NCBI RefSeq assembly: GCF_000430845.1
Contig: NZ_AUMU01000011.1
Span: 1-64,000, forward strand
Direction of reading: 5' to 3'
From: Chryseobacterium gregarium DSM 19109
Lineage (GTDB): Bacteria; Bacteroidota; Bacteroidia; Flavobacteriales; Weeksellaceae
DNA: 64,000 bases
Positions 16,805-24,919 of this stretch are shown piece by piece. The translations under genes were made by a program, and so were the position numbers. Each line of letters begins with the position of its first letter. Positions within the stretch are counted from its first letter, which is position 1. The notes below the pieces were generated by a model. That model was not told the DNA's origin and did no database searches. It saw only the letters and a program-made list of their open reading frames with translations.

Positions 16805-17416
16805 TTAATTTTTAATCATAGAAAATACATAGAACATCTCATTTGCTATTTCTAAACTTCGTTCTGTATAAACCTCTGCTTGTTCGGGTGTATGATCTGA
16901 TATTTTAGGGTCTTCGAACGTGATAGGGATTCTTTTTTCTGCGCCTGCAATAAAAGGGCAGCCTCCATCTGCTTGCGAACAAGTCATAACTGCTGCAAAT
17001 CCGGAAGTCGGATTGAAAGGACTATCGTACTTTTTTGAAAACCCGATGATTGGTAAGGCGTTGTCATCGTACTTAATGGCATATACAGGATTGTTATCAT
17101 CAGTAATTTTTAATATATTAAAACCCTGGTTCGCCAATGTCTCCGAAACTTTTGGGAACAATGCAGTTTCCTCTGTACCTCCTGAATAACAGTGCACTCC
17201 AGGAATATTAAAATAGGCTGATGCTGCCTGAGCCCAGATCTGCGCTAAATGGCTTCTGCGTGAATTGTGGGTACAAATGAAATTGATATCTACTTTTTGC
17301 TTATTGTCAACTTTTTGCTGAATAAACTCTATCAATGGTCTCAATGTGGTTTTACGTTCTTCATTGATGTTTTTTGTCTCTATTTTTTCGATAGTTTTTG
17401 TTAATGCTGAATACAT
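16805..17416 (-). CDS. arsC: Arsenate reductase, low-molecular-weight phosphatase type
   Basis: A 203-aa protein with the phosphatase P-loop CTHNSRRS (C-X5-R type) at about residues 48-55, followed by HLAQIWAQAAS, and ending near FEDPKISDHTP with DP as the general acid region. It is longer than thioredoxin-linked ArsC (about 130 aa) and matches the longer Bacteroidota form annotated as protein-tyrosine-phosphatase beside ACR3. It reduces arsenate to arsenite for export. It is 21 bp after the GNAT gene and abuts acr3. Confidence 0.88.
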   Translation of the reverse strand: MYSALTKTIEKIETKNINEERKTTLRPLIEFIQQKVDNKQKVDINFICTHNSRRSHLAQIWAQAASAYFNIPGVHCYSGGTEETALFPKVSETLANQGFNILKITDDNNPVYAIKYDDNALPIIGFSKKYDSPFNPTSGFAAVMTCSQADGGCPFIAGAEKRIPITFEDPKISDHTPEQAEVYTERSLEIANEMFYVFSMIKN

Positions 17417-17437
17417 AATTATTATTTTAAAAGATTA

Positions 17438-17929
17438 TTAGTCTATTCCAATATTTTTACTCCTGCGTTCCATCAATACATTGTCCTTCCAGACACCGTC
17501 TTTTTTTCCTATTCTTTCCCTGTAGCCAACGATTCTGAAACCGCATTTGTTGTGTAATTTTATGCTATTGTGGTTTTCTGCAAATATGCCGGATTGTAAA
17601 GTCCATATCCCATTGGACTCACTCTGCTTAATCAATTCCTTCAGCAATATTTTACCGGTACCTTTTCCTCTTGCTTCCTTTGCAACATAAATGCTCACTT
17701 CTGCTACGCCCGAATAGACACATCTGCTGGAGACAGGAGATAATGCAGTCCAACCAAGCATTTCGTTATTCTCATATATACTGATCCTGCAGAAATCAAG
17801 GTGTCCTTTATCCCAATCTTGCCATATTGGCAAATCATTTTGAAAAGTGGCAATATTGGTAGCTAATCCCTGCCGATAGATTTCTAGCAACTCTGGAAAA
17901 TTGTCTTTGGTAATCGGCTTTATTTCCAT
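17438..17929 (-). CDS. GNAT N-acetyltransferase (ArsN-like)
   Basis: A 163-aa GNAT protein starting MEIKPITKDNFPELLEIYRQ. The acetyl-CoA binding motif is at about residues 80-100 (VSIYVAKEARGKGTGKILLK), followed by the family ending HNKCGFRIVGYRERIGKKDG. Proteins of this subfamily next to arsenic genes include ArsN1 arsinothricin/phosphinothricin acetyltransferases; the substrate here is inferred from that similarity and the operon position. Confidence 0.82.
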   Translation of the reverse strand: MEIKPITKDNFPELLEIYRQGLATNIATFQNDLPIWQDWDKGHLDFCRISIYENNEMLGWTALSPVSSRCVYSGVAEVSIYVAKEARGKGTGKILLKELIKQSESNGIWTLQSGIFAENHNSIKLHNKCGFRIVGYRERIGKKDGVWKDNVLMERRSKNIGID

Positions 17930-17939
17930 AGCAATTGAA

Positions 17940-18413
17940 TTAGCAACATCCGGAATTTGGCGTACAAGAATTGTTTTGGTTTACACCAACTTTAATTAGA
18001 TTCTTTTTTTCTTTTTCTGATGGGATGCCACAAGCGTCCTGTGCTAAACAAGCCGTCGTCTTATTTTTTAGAATAAATATTTTCCCATTGAATTCTAGAT
18101 CATATTTTCCTATAGTATCACTTTGATATTCAACTTCAATATCAAAATCCTCGATTCCTAATTTATCCTCAGAAAGTTTGATAATGTTGAGTAATTTGTT
18201 AGGCTTCAGACGATGTTCAAAATCGTCTGCATTCCAAAGCTGAAAATTGACGACCTTCTCTGAACGGATGACACCGCCACAATCAATAAAGTTTTTATTG
18301 ATCATTCCAACTTCTGTAACGTGAAAATGTTCAGGAACAAAAGCACCATTCTCTAATTGGAATTCAACATTTTCTAATATGGACAAAATTTGTTTTACTT
18401 CTGATAATTTCAT
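17940..18413 (-). CDS. DUF6428-like protein of the ars operon
   Basis: A 157-aa protein with start MKLSEVKQILSILENVEFQL (ATG at 18413); the frame is open 27 codons further, but that part contains the upstream operator-like site. It matches the family found beside ArsR/ArsC in Bacteroidota (FVPEHFHVTEVGMINKNFID, then CGGVIRSEKVVNFQLW). The C-terminus is cysteine-rich (CLAQDACGIPSE and a final CTPNSGCC), which may bind arsenite or another thiophilic metal; that is inference. Confidence 0.7.
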   Translation of the reverse strand: MKLSEVKQILSILENVEFQLENGAFVPEHFHVTEVGMINKNFIDCGGVIRSEKVVNFQLWNADDFEHRLKPNKLLNIIKLSEDKLGIEDFDIEVEYQSDTIGKYDLEFNGKIFILKNKTTACLAQDACGIPSEKEKKNLIKVGVNQNNSCTPNSGCC

Positions 18414-18432
18414 AACTGAATCTTTATAGCTT

Positions 18433-18451
18433 AAATGCAATATTGCGATAT
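18433..18451. promoter_or_regulatory. Second ArsR-type operator, before DUF6428
   Basis: AAATGCAATATTGCGATAT is the reverse complement of an ATATCGCAATATT site found upstream of arsR (18812-18831). It sits in the 55-bp gap between arsR and the DUF6428 start. Confidence 0.55.
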
Positions 18452-18468
18452 GTTTTGATAAAAAAATA

Positions 18469-18795
18469 CTAACAGCATTTTGATTTGGTAACATTTTGTA
18501 TTATGGCGGAAAAATAAGTGTTTAGAATTTCGATGGTCTTTTCGTCTATACAATAGCAAATGGCGTTTCCGGAGATGTTTCCTTTTATGATCCCTGCATT
18601 TTTCAGTTCTTTCAAATGTTGGGAAACGGTTGGTTGAGCTAAAGGCAATTCGTTCACAATATCGCCGCAGATACACTCATTGACTTTCATCAAATACTCA
18701 ATAATTGCTATTCGCGCAGGATGTCCTAATGCTTTTGCAATTGTTGCGATTTGATTTTGCTTATCTGTAAAATGTTCTGTTTTAGTAGCTCCCAT
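18469..18795 (-). CDS. arsR: ArsR/SmtB-family arsenical repressor
   Basis: A 108-aa winged-HTH repressor: HPARIAIIEYLMKVNECICG, then DIVNELPLAQPTVSQHLKEL (recognition helix) and GNAICYCIDEKTIEIL. CxC in NECICGD at about residues 41-43 corresponds to the metalloid-binding ELCVCDL box, and the C-terminal CC may add ligands. It is first in the ars operon. Sites of the form ATATCGCAATATT lie at 18812-18831 and 18433-18451. Confidence 0.95.
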   Translation of the reverse strand: MGATKTEHFTDKQNQIATIAKALGHPARIAIIEYLMKVNECICGDIVNELPLAQPTVSQHLKELKNAGIIKGNISGNAICYCIDEKTIEILNTYFSAIIQNVTKSKCC

Positions 18796-18811
18796 AATTC
18801 CAAAAAATATT

Positions 18812-18831
18812 ATATCGCAATATTACAATAT
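18812..18831. promoter_or_regulatory. ArsR operator upstream of arsR
   Basis: ATATCGCAATATTACAATAT is an imperfect palindrome (ATATCG...CAATAT) 17 bp before the arsR ATG, typical of SmtB/ArsR sites. A sister site lies at 18433-18451. Confidence 0.7.
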
Positions 18832-18986
18832 AATATTTGCTTCGCAAAATATTTTTTAATAAATTGTCTAAAGAGAAGCTTAGAGATCCAATTCAAAAAG
18901 ATTCAAATACTAGAAAATATATTCACCGAAGGTTTTTACCTTAATTTTAATCTCCAAAGTAATTTTCCAGCTAAGTGATAATTTCT

Positions 18987-19598
18987 TTAATGATTTTCCT
19001 TACTTGCGTTATATCCATCTTTAAACCTCAGAAAATCTTCCGCTTTTTTAGGATTGTTCTTGATCCATAATTGCATTATTTGAGTGTTTTCTCTCAAAAT
19101 TGTTATCTCATTTTCATCGTAGATTTTTTTTCCTTCATCAGCAATTTCATTTAAAATATCTTGACGCAATTCACTTTTGGCTTTGATGCTTTCTTTGTAC
19201 CAATTAGTTGCGAAATTAATGGAGACGATCAGTACTAAAACCGCAAAGACAAAAACTCCAATTCCGCTCCAAATAAATTTCTTCTTCCATCGTATATTCT
19301 TTCCAAAACCGTCCAAATAATCTTTAGTTTCTTTTGAAAGAACCATTTCTGTCTGCGTAGGAATACTGGCAAGAAATTCAGTCATTTTGGCTTGCACTAA
19401 TTTGAAAAAGACCACAGTTTCATTATTGAGTGACTGTCCGTCTTCCAAGCAGATCTTTAAGTCATTCAATAGAGTCGTATGATCTTCAATGGCAAACTGC
19501 AGTTTGATATTTTGTTCAATATTTTCCATATTTGATTTGATCACGTTTTCTAAAAGTTCCATTCCGTTACTTTTAGATTCTTTATTTTCACTATCCAT
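18987..19598 (-). CDS. Mobilisation-region membrane protein, unknown function
   Basis: A 203-aa protein with a soluble charged N-terminal part (residues 1-105, coiled-coil-like), one transmembrane helix (WSGIGVFVFAVLVLIVSINF, about 111-130) and a charged C-terminal helical part. No catalytic motif. It starts 22 bp after the relaxase stop and is co-directional, so it is the last gene of the mob operon. Small membrane proteins next to relaxases may link the relaxosome to a coupling protein; that is inference. The family was not recognised. Confidence 0.7.
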   Translation of the reverse strand: MDSENKESKSNGMELLENVIKSNMENIEQNIKLQFAIEDHTTLLNDLKICLEDGQSLNNETVVFFKLVQAKMTEFLASIPTQTEMVLSKETKDYLDGFGKNIRWKKKFIWSGIGVFVFAVLVLIVSINFATNWYKESIKAKSELRQDILNEIADEGKKIYDENEITILRENTQIMQLWIKNNPKKAEDFLRFKDGYNASKENH

Positions 19599-19620
19599 AT
19601 TTATTGTTTTATATTTTTAA

Positions 19621-20769
19621 TTATCTTCTTAATTTTCGCTTCTTTTTCCAGAGTGCATCTTCGTCCTGAGAAACATAGGTTGGATTAAGGAAGTCACTTA
19701 TTAATCCGCCTGCAATATCTATTAAGCTTTCATTTGGGTCTGATTTCAGATGATTACTTGCATCATTATTTACACTATTTTGACTTAATGATTTTACCAG
19801 ATCATCCAGACCAGAATCTATTGCTGACAGAGAGAACCCGACATTTTTCCGAAAAAAGAATCCGTTTTTCTCTTGACTATCACCAATTTTATTTATCCAG
19901 AAATCTTGAATTTCATTTTTTTGACCGGCTTTAAATTCTCCTTTGTATTGGATCTTTACAGAAATTCCTTTTTGTTGTATAATTTTTCGAAATCCCTCTA
20001 TGTTGCCAGCGTCTTTTTGTGCTTCCTTGACCGCATTTTTCATTTCAAACAGAGATTTTATTTCAGAAATTTTCAGTTGATTTGAGATTTCAGATAATTT
20101 GTAACCAGCTTTATAAATCCTTTCGGTATGAAAATTTTTGTCTTTTTCCATCACAATTCGCATTCCCGAAATCCCGTCTTTGATATTTGAAGACAATTGA
20201 ATTTCAAAACCTTTTTTATTCATTTCTGAGATCAGATCATCAAAATTATCTTTTGACCTAATAGCTTCGGTCAAGCTTTTCAGCATCTCAGCTTTTTTCT
20301 GAATTCCAATTTCTATATCAGTCAACAATCCTCTTTCCTTGCAAACTTCTCTGACAGCATCACCAAATCTCTTTCCGATATCGTGTGATTTCACAGTGCA
20401 ATTTCCCGAAATATCAATCCTGTTTACGACAAAATGAATATGCTTATGTTTTGTACTATTGTGAATATCCAATCGGTACTGATTTTTGTTTGTCACTCCA
20501 ATTTTATCTAAAGCTTTGGTGGCGATTTCTGCGAATTCTTCATCCTTCAATTTTCTACCAATTTCGTCCGGTTGAGAAATGTAGCCTGTCAATGCCCATT
20601 TCTTTACTTTGGTATTTCTTTCAGCTACAGTTTTCATTTCGTGAAATTGACCTTCAGCAGTGTCACTCAAAAGATAATTCGAAGCCACCATTTCTGATGT
20701 TCCTTTATCGTTTGCATTGTATTCCAAAGCAATTTTTGTAATGGATCTGGTGGTTGCTGAATTATTCAT
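19621..20769 (-). CDS. Relaxase/mobilisation nuclease
   Basis: A 382-aa relaxase. The metal-binding histidine motif is at residues 103-120 (HNSTKHKHIHFVVNRID, i.e. H-X4-H-X-H-X-H...NR), as in MobA/VirD2-type MOBP enzymes. The N-terminal NYLLSD region includes the candidate catalytic tyrosine. The C-terminal half is lysine-rich and helical. It nicks oriT and pilots the strand. It overlaps the upstream accessory gene by 8 bp, so translation is coupled. Confidence 0.92.
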   Translation of the reverse strand: MNNSATTRSITKIALEYNANDKGTSEMVASNYLLSDTAEGQFHEMKTVAERNTKVKKWALTGYISQPDEIGRKLKDEEFAEIATKALDKIGVTNKNQYRLDIHNSTKHKHIHFVVNRIDISGNCTVKSHDIGKRFGDAVREVCKERGLLTDIEIGIQKKAEMLKSLTEAIRSKDNFDDLISEMNKKGFEIQLSSNIKDGISGMRIVMEKDKNFHTERIYKAGYKLSEISNQLKISEIKSLFEMKNAVKEAQKDAGNIEGFRKIIQQKGISVKIQYKGEFKAGQKNEIQDFWINKIGDSQEKNGFFFRKNVGFSLSAIDSGLDDLVKSLSQNSVNNDASNHLKSDPNESLIDIAGGLISDFLNPTYVSQDEDALWKKKRKLRR

Positions 20770-21211
20770 TTTTCTGAATTTTTGAATATAAATACTGATG
20801 AATCAATTCGATCAAATTTTCGATTTTCACTAAAATCTCCTTCTTGTTTTCGAAAACATTCCATTCCCGATTTCGTAAAAGATTGGTTATTTTTTTGAAA
20901 TGAGTCCCATACTGCAGTAAGACTTCATCAGTTTGAAATTCATTGATTTTTAGTTCTTTTTCGAACAAAACATTTCGGATATAGGTTGATAATTTGAACG
21001 GATGTTTTTCTTGTTTTTGAATGAGAGTTTCGTATTCGGAATTGGTCATTCGTATTGAAATAACTTTATCAAGTTTTTTGTTTTCTTTAGTTTTCAAACC
21101 GCCTTTCCTACCTAGTTCCTGGAAATATTTTTTTCTCTTTTCCTGAGCAATCTTCGTTTCATTTTCTTTGGCAACTTCGTATATGAATTCTTGTAAAAAG
21201 TCTTTTTCCAT
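20762..21211 (-). CDS. Relaxosome accessory protein (MobC-like, ribbon-helix-helix)
   Basis: A 149-aa basic protein with the MobC-type pattern: RKKYFQELGRKGGLKTKENK followed by ISIRMTNSEYETLIQKQEKH (ribbon-helix-helix strand and helix) and FKLSTYIRNVLFE. Such proteins bind oriT and help the relaxase. It directly precedes and overlaps the relaxase gene. The 147-bp gap upstream of it is the likely oriT. Confidence 0.82.
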   Translation of the reverse strand: MEKDFLQEFIYEVAKENETKIAQEKRKKYFQELGRKGGLKTKENKKLDKVISIRMTNSEYETLIQKQEKHPFKLSTYIRNVLFEKELKINEFQTDEVLLQYGTHFKKITNLLRNREWNVFENKKEILVKIENLIELIHQYLYSKIQKNE

Positions 21212-21358
21212 TGTGTAAATTTTATTGTATTTAAAAACATTTCTGACGATAGGAAGAAATCAAAAATCCCAATTTTGCAATCAGCGGATACGCTTATTGT
21301 AAACTTTGGGTACTTTTTGCACTAACATACCACCACATTTTACCTTTGTTTATTTTAC
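21212..21358. promoter_or_regulatory. Candidate oriT / mob promoter region
   Basis: A gene-free gap upstream of the mob operon. It holds a small hairpin AGCG-GATA-CGCT (21284-21295) in a sequence ending TTATTGTAAACTTTGGG, and further AT-rich DNA. Position beside the accessory and relaxase genes is where oriT is usually found; the nick site is not determined. Confidence 0.4.
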
Positions 21359-22237
21359 TCACCTTCGCCTTTGTTTCACTTGTCTTTCAGGTGATGGATT
21401 TTTGTGAATCATCCAGTCATTCAAATCTTTAAAATCTGAATATAAAACCCGACAATCTTCTGCGTTTTTGTTTTCATTTTTAATCATTTCAACCGCCAGA
21501 TTTCCGGCTTCGTCATTGTCAAAATAAAGTTCAATATTTTCATAATTTCCTAATGAATTTTTAATATTGTGAATCATCGAAACGGAATTCAAAATGATAT
21601 AATCAGAAGGTTCTTTTTCTAAAAAATTTTCTACATTTTTAAAGGAAATAAAATCAAAAAAACCTTCGAAAATTCGAAGCGATACCGAACCATTTTTAAT
21701 GGTTGAAACACCTTTTTTACCCAAACAGATTTTAGAATATTTATTACGGATTTCATAACCGCCAGAATCGTTCTCGAATCCAATTCCGAAATAGTTTTTA
21801 TCATTCATTCGGTAACGAATTTCGTGTAAGAACTGAGTTTGATTTCCAATTTTTCTTTCTCTTAAATATTCCAAAAGTGCAGGATGCTGGATTTCATTCA
21901 CATCAAGTATCTCATAATTTTTACTCGGGTTTTCGAACTTCTGATCAGGAATGTTTTGCTTTTGAAAAGAAGAGAAATTCTGATCTTCTGCCCATACTAA
22001 AACTTCATTGACTGAAGCGTTCAGATATTTCTTCATAAAGTCGGTATTCGTTCCACCGATTCCTTCTGAAAATAAGTACCAATAGTTTATTCTTTTATTG
22101 ATTTTAAAAGAGGCTTGGGATTCGTTGGCAAAGGGGTTGAGATACCAAGCTTCTTTTTCATTTTGTTTCGTAGGAAGGTGTCCGAGAGAAAGGAGGACTT
22201 CTTCCAACGATATGTTGTTAAATTGTTTGCAGTTCAT
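21359..22237 (-). CDS. Toprim-domain primase-like replication protein
   Basis: A 292-aa protein. The N-terminal part (LEEVLLSLGHLPTKQNEKEA, then YLNPFANESQASFKINKRIN, WYLFSEGIGG) resembles the DnaG-type CHC2 module but with no zinc cysteines. The C-terminal part has a toprim fold with the acidic motif in ELYFDNDEAGNLAVE and the glutamate in LRIFEGFFDF. It is likely a mobilisation or replication primase. The C-terminus is short and basic. It is followed upstream by an iteron cluster and a P-loop helicase-like gene. Confidence 0.82.
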   Translation of the reverse strand: MNCKQFNNISLEEVLLSLGHLPTKQNEKEAWYLNPFANESQASFKINKRINYWYLFSEGIGGTNTDFMKKYLNASVNEVLVWAEDQNFSSFQKQNIPDQKFENPSKNYEILDVNEIQHPALLEYLRERKIGNQTQFLHEIRYRMNDKNYFGIGFENDSGGYEIRNKYSKICLGKKGVSTIKNGSVSLRIFEGFFDFISFKNVENFLEKEPSDYIILNSVSMIHNIKNSLGNYENIELYFDNDEAGNLAVEMIKNENKNAEDCRVLYSDFKDLNDWMIHKNPSPERQVKQRRR

Positions 22238-22327
22238 TGTGTAAATTTTAATGTTTTTATTAATAGATAGTAGTTGTCCTGTCGATGAAAGGCGGATTAG
22301 TTTGTCTTCGACTAATTTTTGATGAAT

Positions 22328-22471
22328 TGATGAGAAAGCCTTATAAAAAATTGAATTACAATACTTTATAACCTCATCAAAGTCTCATCATCTCATCAAA
22401 GTAGAAATATTCTTCTCATCAGTCTCACATCAAAAACCAAGGTTTAAAAGTTTGATGAGGTTTTTGATGAG
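22328..22471. repeat. CTCATCA iteron cluster (candidate replication origin)
   Basis: Seven copies of CTCATCA or its complement TGATGAG occur in 144 bp: plus-oriented at 22373, 22384, 22392 and 22415; inverted at 22328, 22453 and 22465. CTCATCAAAGT is repeated exactly at 22373-22383 and 22392-22402. A near-copy CTCACATCAAA lies at 22424. It is between the primase-like and helicase-like genes, so an origin of the excised circle is the natural reading; an operator is the alternative. Confidence 0.65.
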
Positions 22472-22503
22472 ATGTAACTAATTGATTTTATTTTCATTAT
22501 CAA

Positions 22504-23742
22504 TTAATTCATCATTTCATCAAATTTTTGAAGAATAAAATTTCTGTCTACTGTAAAATACCGTCCTGTTTTATTCTGTTGGTAAAAACTTCTACTGTAA
22601 TCGATGTCGTATTTGATGTAAGCCAGTGAATTGTTCTGAGGTTCAAGTTTCCAGTTTTCTTTCAGGAGTTTTCGGACATCGTTTACCGTCCAATACTGTT
22701 TACTGAACATTTTAACCAGCATATTGAAAATATCCTGTGGAATAAAATTGATCTTGCTGTCTTCCGTACTCTCAAAAAACTCATATAAAAGTTCGACGAT
22801 TTTAGATTCTAATTTGTTGTTATTTTTCCAAACCAATTTCTGAAGGGCTTTGGTTCTGATCTGGGAATCAGTGAACCACATCCTTGTCTCCTTACGGCTG
22901 TGAAAAGGTCTTTGAATTAAATATCTAAGAAAATAAGGGATTTCTTTATTTAAATTGTGTAGAAATTCAGTATTCTCCGTTTTAATCGATTTTACCTTGA
23001 TGATCCAGAATCGTATCTCATTTTCATCAATCTGAATGAAGTTATCTTCATTATTGGAACAGAGAATAAATTTTCCAAAAAATTCCACTTCTTCACGATC
23101 TTTTCCTTTTGCCTCTTTCTTGTCTTTATCGGTAGTGGAAAGATATTTTAGTCGTTCCGTAATCTCCTTTTTGTCAAAGAATACTTCATCAATAGCAACG
23201 ATCAACATTGATGTCCAATCCGAATTGAACTGACTGCTGAAAGAATCGCCTTTGATGTAAGTCATATTTAGTCCAAAAACGGATTTAAGCCATTTGATGA
23301 ATGTAGATTTCCCGGTAGATCTTTCCTTGCTTACAAGACAAAGAATCGGGAGGATCTGTGTTGGATATTGCAGTAAGATCTTGATATAATCTAATCCTAG
23401 TTCCAACTGTTCTCCAAAAATATGCTCCATAAATCTAAGTGAAAATGGAATCTTCTCTTGTAGATATGTTTGCTCCGGTGTTTCTTTAATCGGCTGATAA
23501 GGAATCTCATTGTAAACATTATAGAATCCTTGGATAATTTGTTGGTATTGCAAATGGGATGGTATACAACAGAAACCATCATACTTAGGAACTTTTGAGA
23601 CATATATCTTTCCGTGATCGCTGATAATGGTCTCACGATTCCATCGAGTCAATATTGAGATTTTATCACCTGAGATTAATGGTTTCTCAATAGTTTTATA
23701 GTAGGTTGTCCCTACTCTTAGATATGGGATTTTTTCGCTCAT
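22504..23742 (-). CDS. P-loop helicase-like replication protein (DUF5906/VapE type)
   Basis: A 412-aa protein with Walker A SKERSTGKSTF at about residues 156-166, a Walker B-like MLIVAIDEVFFDKK and a sensor region FILCSNNEDNFI, as in superfamily-3-type primase-helicases of phages and integrative elements. The C-terminal domain (DIFNMLVKMFSKQYWTVNDV) is winged-helix-like. It probably unwinds the origin, with the upstream iterons as the likely site and the toprim protein as partner. Confidence 0.82.
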   Translation of the reverse strand: MSEKIPYLRVGTTYYKTIEKPLISGDKISILTRWNRETIISDHGKIYVSKVPKYDGFCCIPSHLQYQQIIQGFYNVYNEIPYQPIKETPEQTYLQEKIPFSLRFMEHIFGEQLELGLDYIKILLQYPTQILPILCLVSKERSTGKSTFIKWLKSVFGLNMTYIKGDSFSSQFNSDWTSMLIVAIDEVFFDKKEITERLKYLSTTDKDKKEAKGKDREEVEFFGKFILCSNNEDNFIQIDENEIRFWIIKVKSIKTENTEFLHNLNKEIPYFLRYLIQRPFHSRKETRMWFTDSQIRTKALQKLVWKNNNKLESKIVELLYEFFESTEDSKINFIPQDIFNMLVKMFSKQYWTVNDVRKLLKENWKLEPQNNSLAYIKYDIDYSRSFYQQNKTGRYFTVDRNFILQKFDEMMN

Positions 23743-23814
23743 ATTTTAAAGGTTTGATTCCGCACAGGAAATATTGAAGGGTGAATTAGAATGCTTGATA
23801 AATAAAGTCTCTAT

Positions 23815-24093
23815 CTATCTTCTATACTTAAGTGATTTGACCTCGTTTAAAGCATCCATCAGATCAAAATGGTTGACCCTGTAGAATCTTCCTATTTGTT
23901 CTGCTTTAATGTTACCTTTTAAAATATGTGAGCGTACGGTTTGATAATCGAGTTTTAGAATTTCTGAACACTCTCTGATAGAGTATAGTTTCTTTTTCAA
24001 CTCGATGTCAGGTTCTTTTTTGAGAGAATAGAGTAAGTCTTTCACTTCCCCTAATTCGTCGAGAATGGTTTGGAATGGATTTGTTGTCTGCAT
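23815..24093 (-). CDS. Excisionase-like helix-turn-helix protein
   Basis: A 92-aa protein starting MQTTNPFQTILDELGEVKDL (ATG at 24093); an ATG eight codons upstream (24117) is also open, but family members usually begin at the later one. It has a short N-terminal coiled coil then a MerR/excisionase-type winged HTH (LYSIRECSEILKLDYQTVRS, then HILKGNIKAEQIGRFYRVN). Such proteins in Bacteroidota elements control excision or replication gene expression. It lies between the helicase-like and RteC-like genes. Confidence 0.85.
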   Translation of the reverse strand: MQTTNPFQTILDELGEVKDLLYSLKKEPDIELKKKLYSIRECSEILKLDYQTVRSHILKGNIKAEQIGRFYRVNHFDLMDALNEVKSLKYRR

Positions 24094-24169
24094 AATCTGA
24101 TATTTATTTGCAGACAAAATTGTATGATTGGAATAACTAATGATGCAATTCTACTCAATTGCGTAAAGT

Positions 24170-24904
24170 TTAATACTTGATATTAAACAACTTAGATAAT
24201 TCTTGATAGATAGTTTCCTCAAAATCATTAGGTTTCACAGTTATTGCCCGTGAAAATGTTCCTTTGTCAAAATTGGAATTATATTCGTTTTCCATAGCCT
24301 CAATAATAGTGGTGTCTTGAAAATCCGGATTAATAATATGATTGTCTTTTAAGAATCGGTGGATTCTGATGAAGGAAGATTTCTGATCTACGATTAGGTT
24401 GTGATTTTCATCTATGAATTTTTTACCCTTTAGAAAAGCAATGAAAATTTGCGAACTGTTTTCACCAATCATAATATCCGATAAGCGAATTTCTCTTTTT
24501 ACTTTACCTTCTAAAGCAAAATATAGTAAAAGCGTAGTTTCAGCTCCATTCAAAAAATTGCCCTGTAATTTCATCAGGTTGCTTGAGCTTAAAATACTTA
24601 ATGATTCTCTTCGATATTGCTCTAAACAATATTCGATTTTCTCTTCAAAGTTGTGATTTCGGGAAGCATCTATATTTTTGAAGTGGAAAGTGAAAAAGTT
24701 ATCTAACTTTTCATATCGAATAAGAAACTCATTTCTTTTCTTATCAGTAAGACTGATTTGGCTGGATTTCTGTTTGGCTTTTTCAATTCTTTTTGACAAC
24801 ATCTTTGAAATTTTTTCACCTTTGATCCAGTAAAAAATCATCATAGGATAACCTACAAATTCTTCCCAAAAATTCCAACGTCCATAAAGTTTCTTTTGAT
24901 CCAT
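24170..24904 (-). CDS. RteC-like protein, element regulation
   Basis: A 244-aa helical protein. Its position (next to the integrase and excisionase-like genes), size and general pattern (FLIRYEKLDNFFTFHFKNID; LLLYFALEGKVKREIRLSDI; a C-terminal ETIYQELSKLFNI) resemble RteC, the excision regulator of Bacteroides conjugative transposons. Similarity is judged by eye and is weak. No catalytic motif is visible. It lies 15 bp after the integrase stop, so the two are co-transcribed. Confidence 0.5.
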   Translation of the reverse strand: MDQKKLYGRWNFWEEFVGYPMMIFYWIKGEKISKMLSKRIEKAKQKSSQISLTDKKRNEFLIRYEKLDNFFTFHFKNIDASRNHNFEEKIEYCLEQYRRESLSILSSSNLMKLQGNFLNGAETTLLLYFALEGKVKREIRLSDIMIGENSSQIFIAFLKGKKFIDENHNLIVDQKSSFIRIHRFLKDNHIINPDFQDTTIIEAMENEYNSNFDKGTFSRAITVKPNDFEETIYQELSKLFNIKY

Positions 24905-24919
24905 AATCTAAATTAATGA

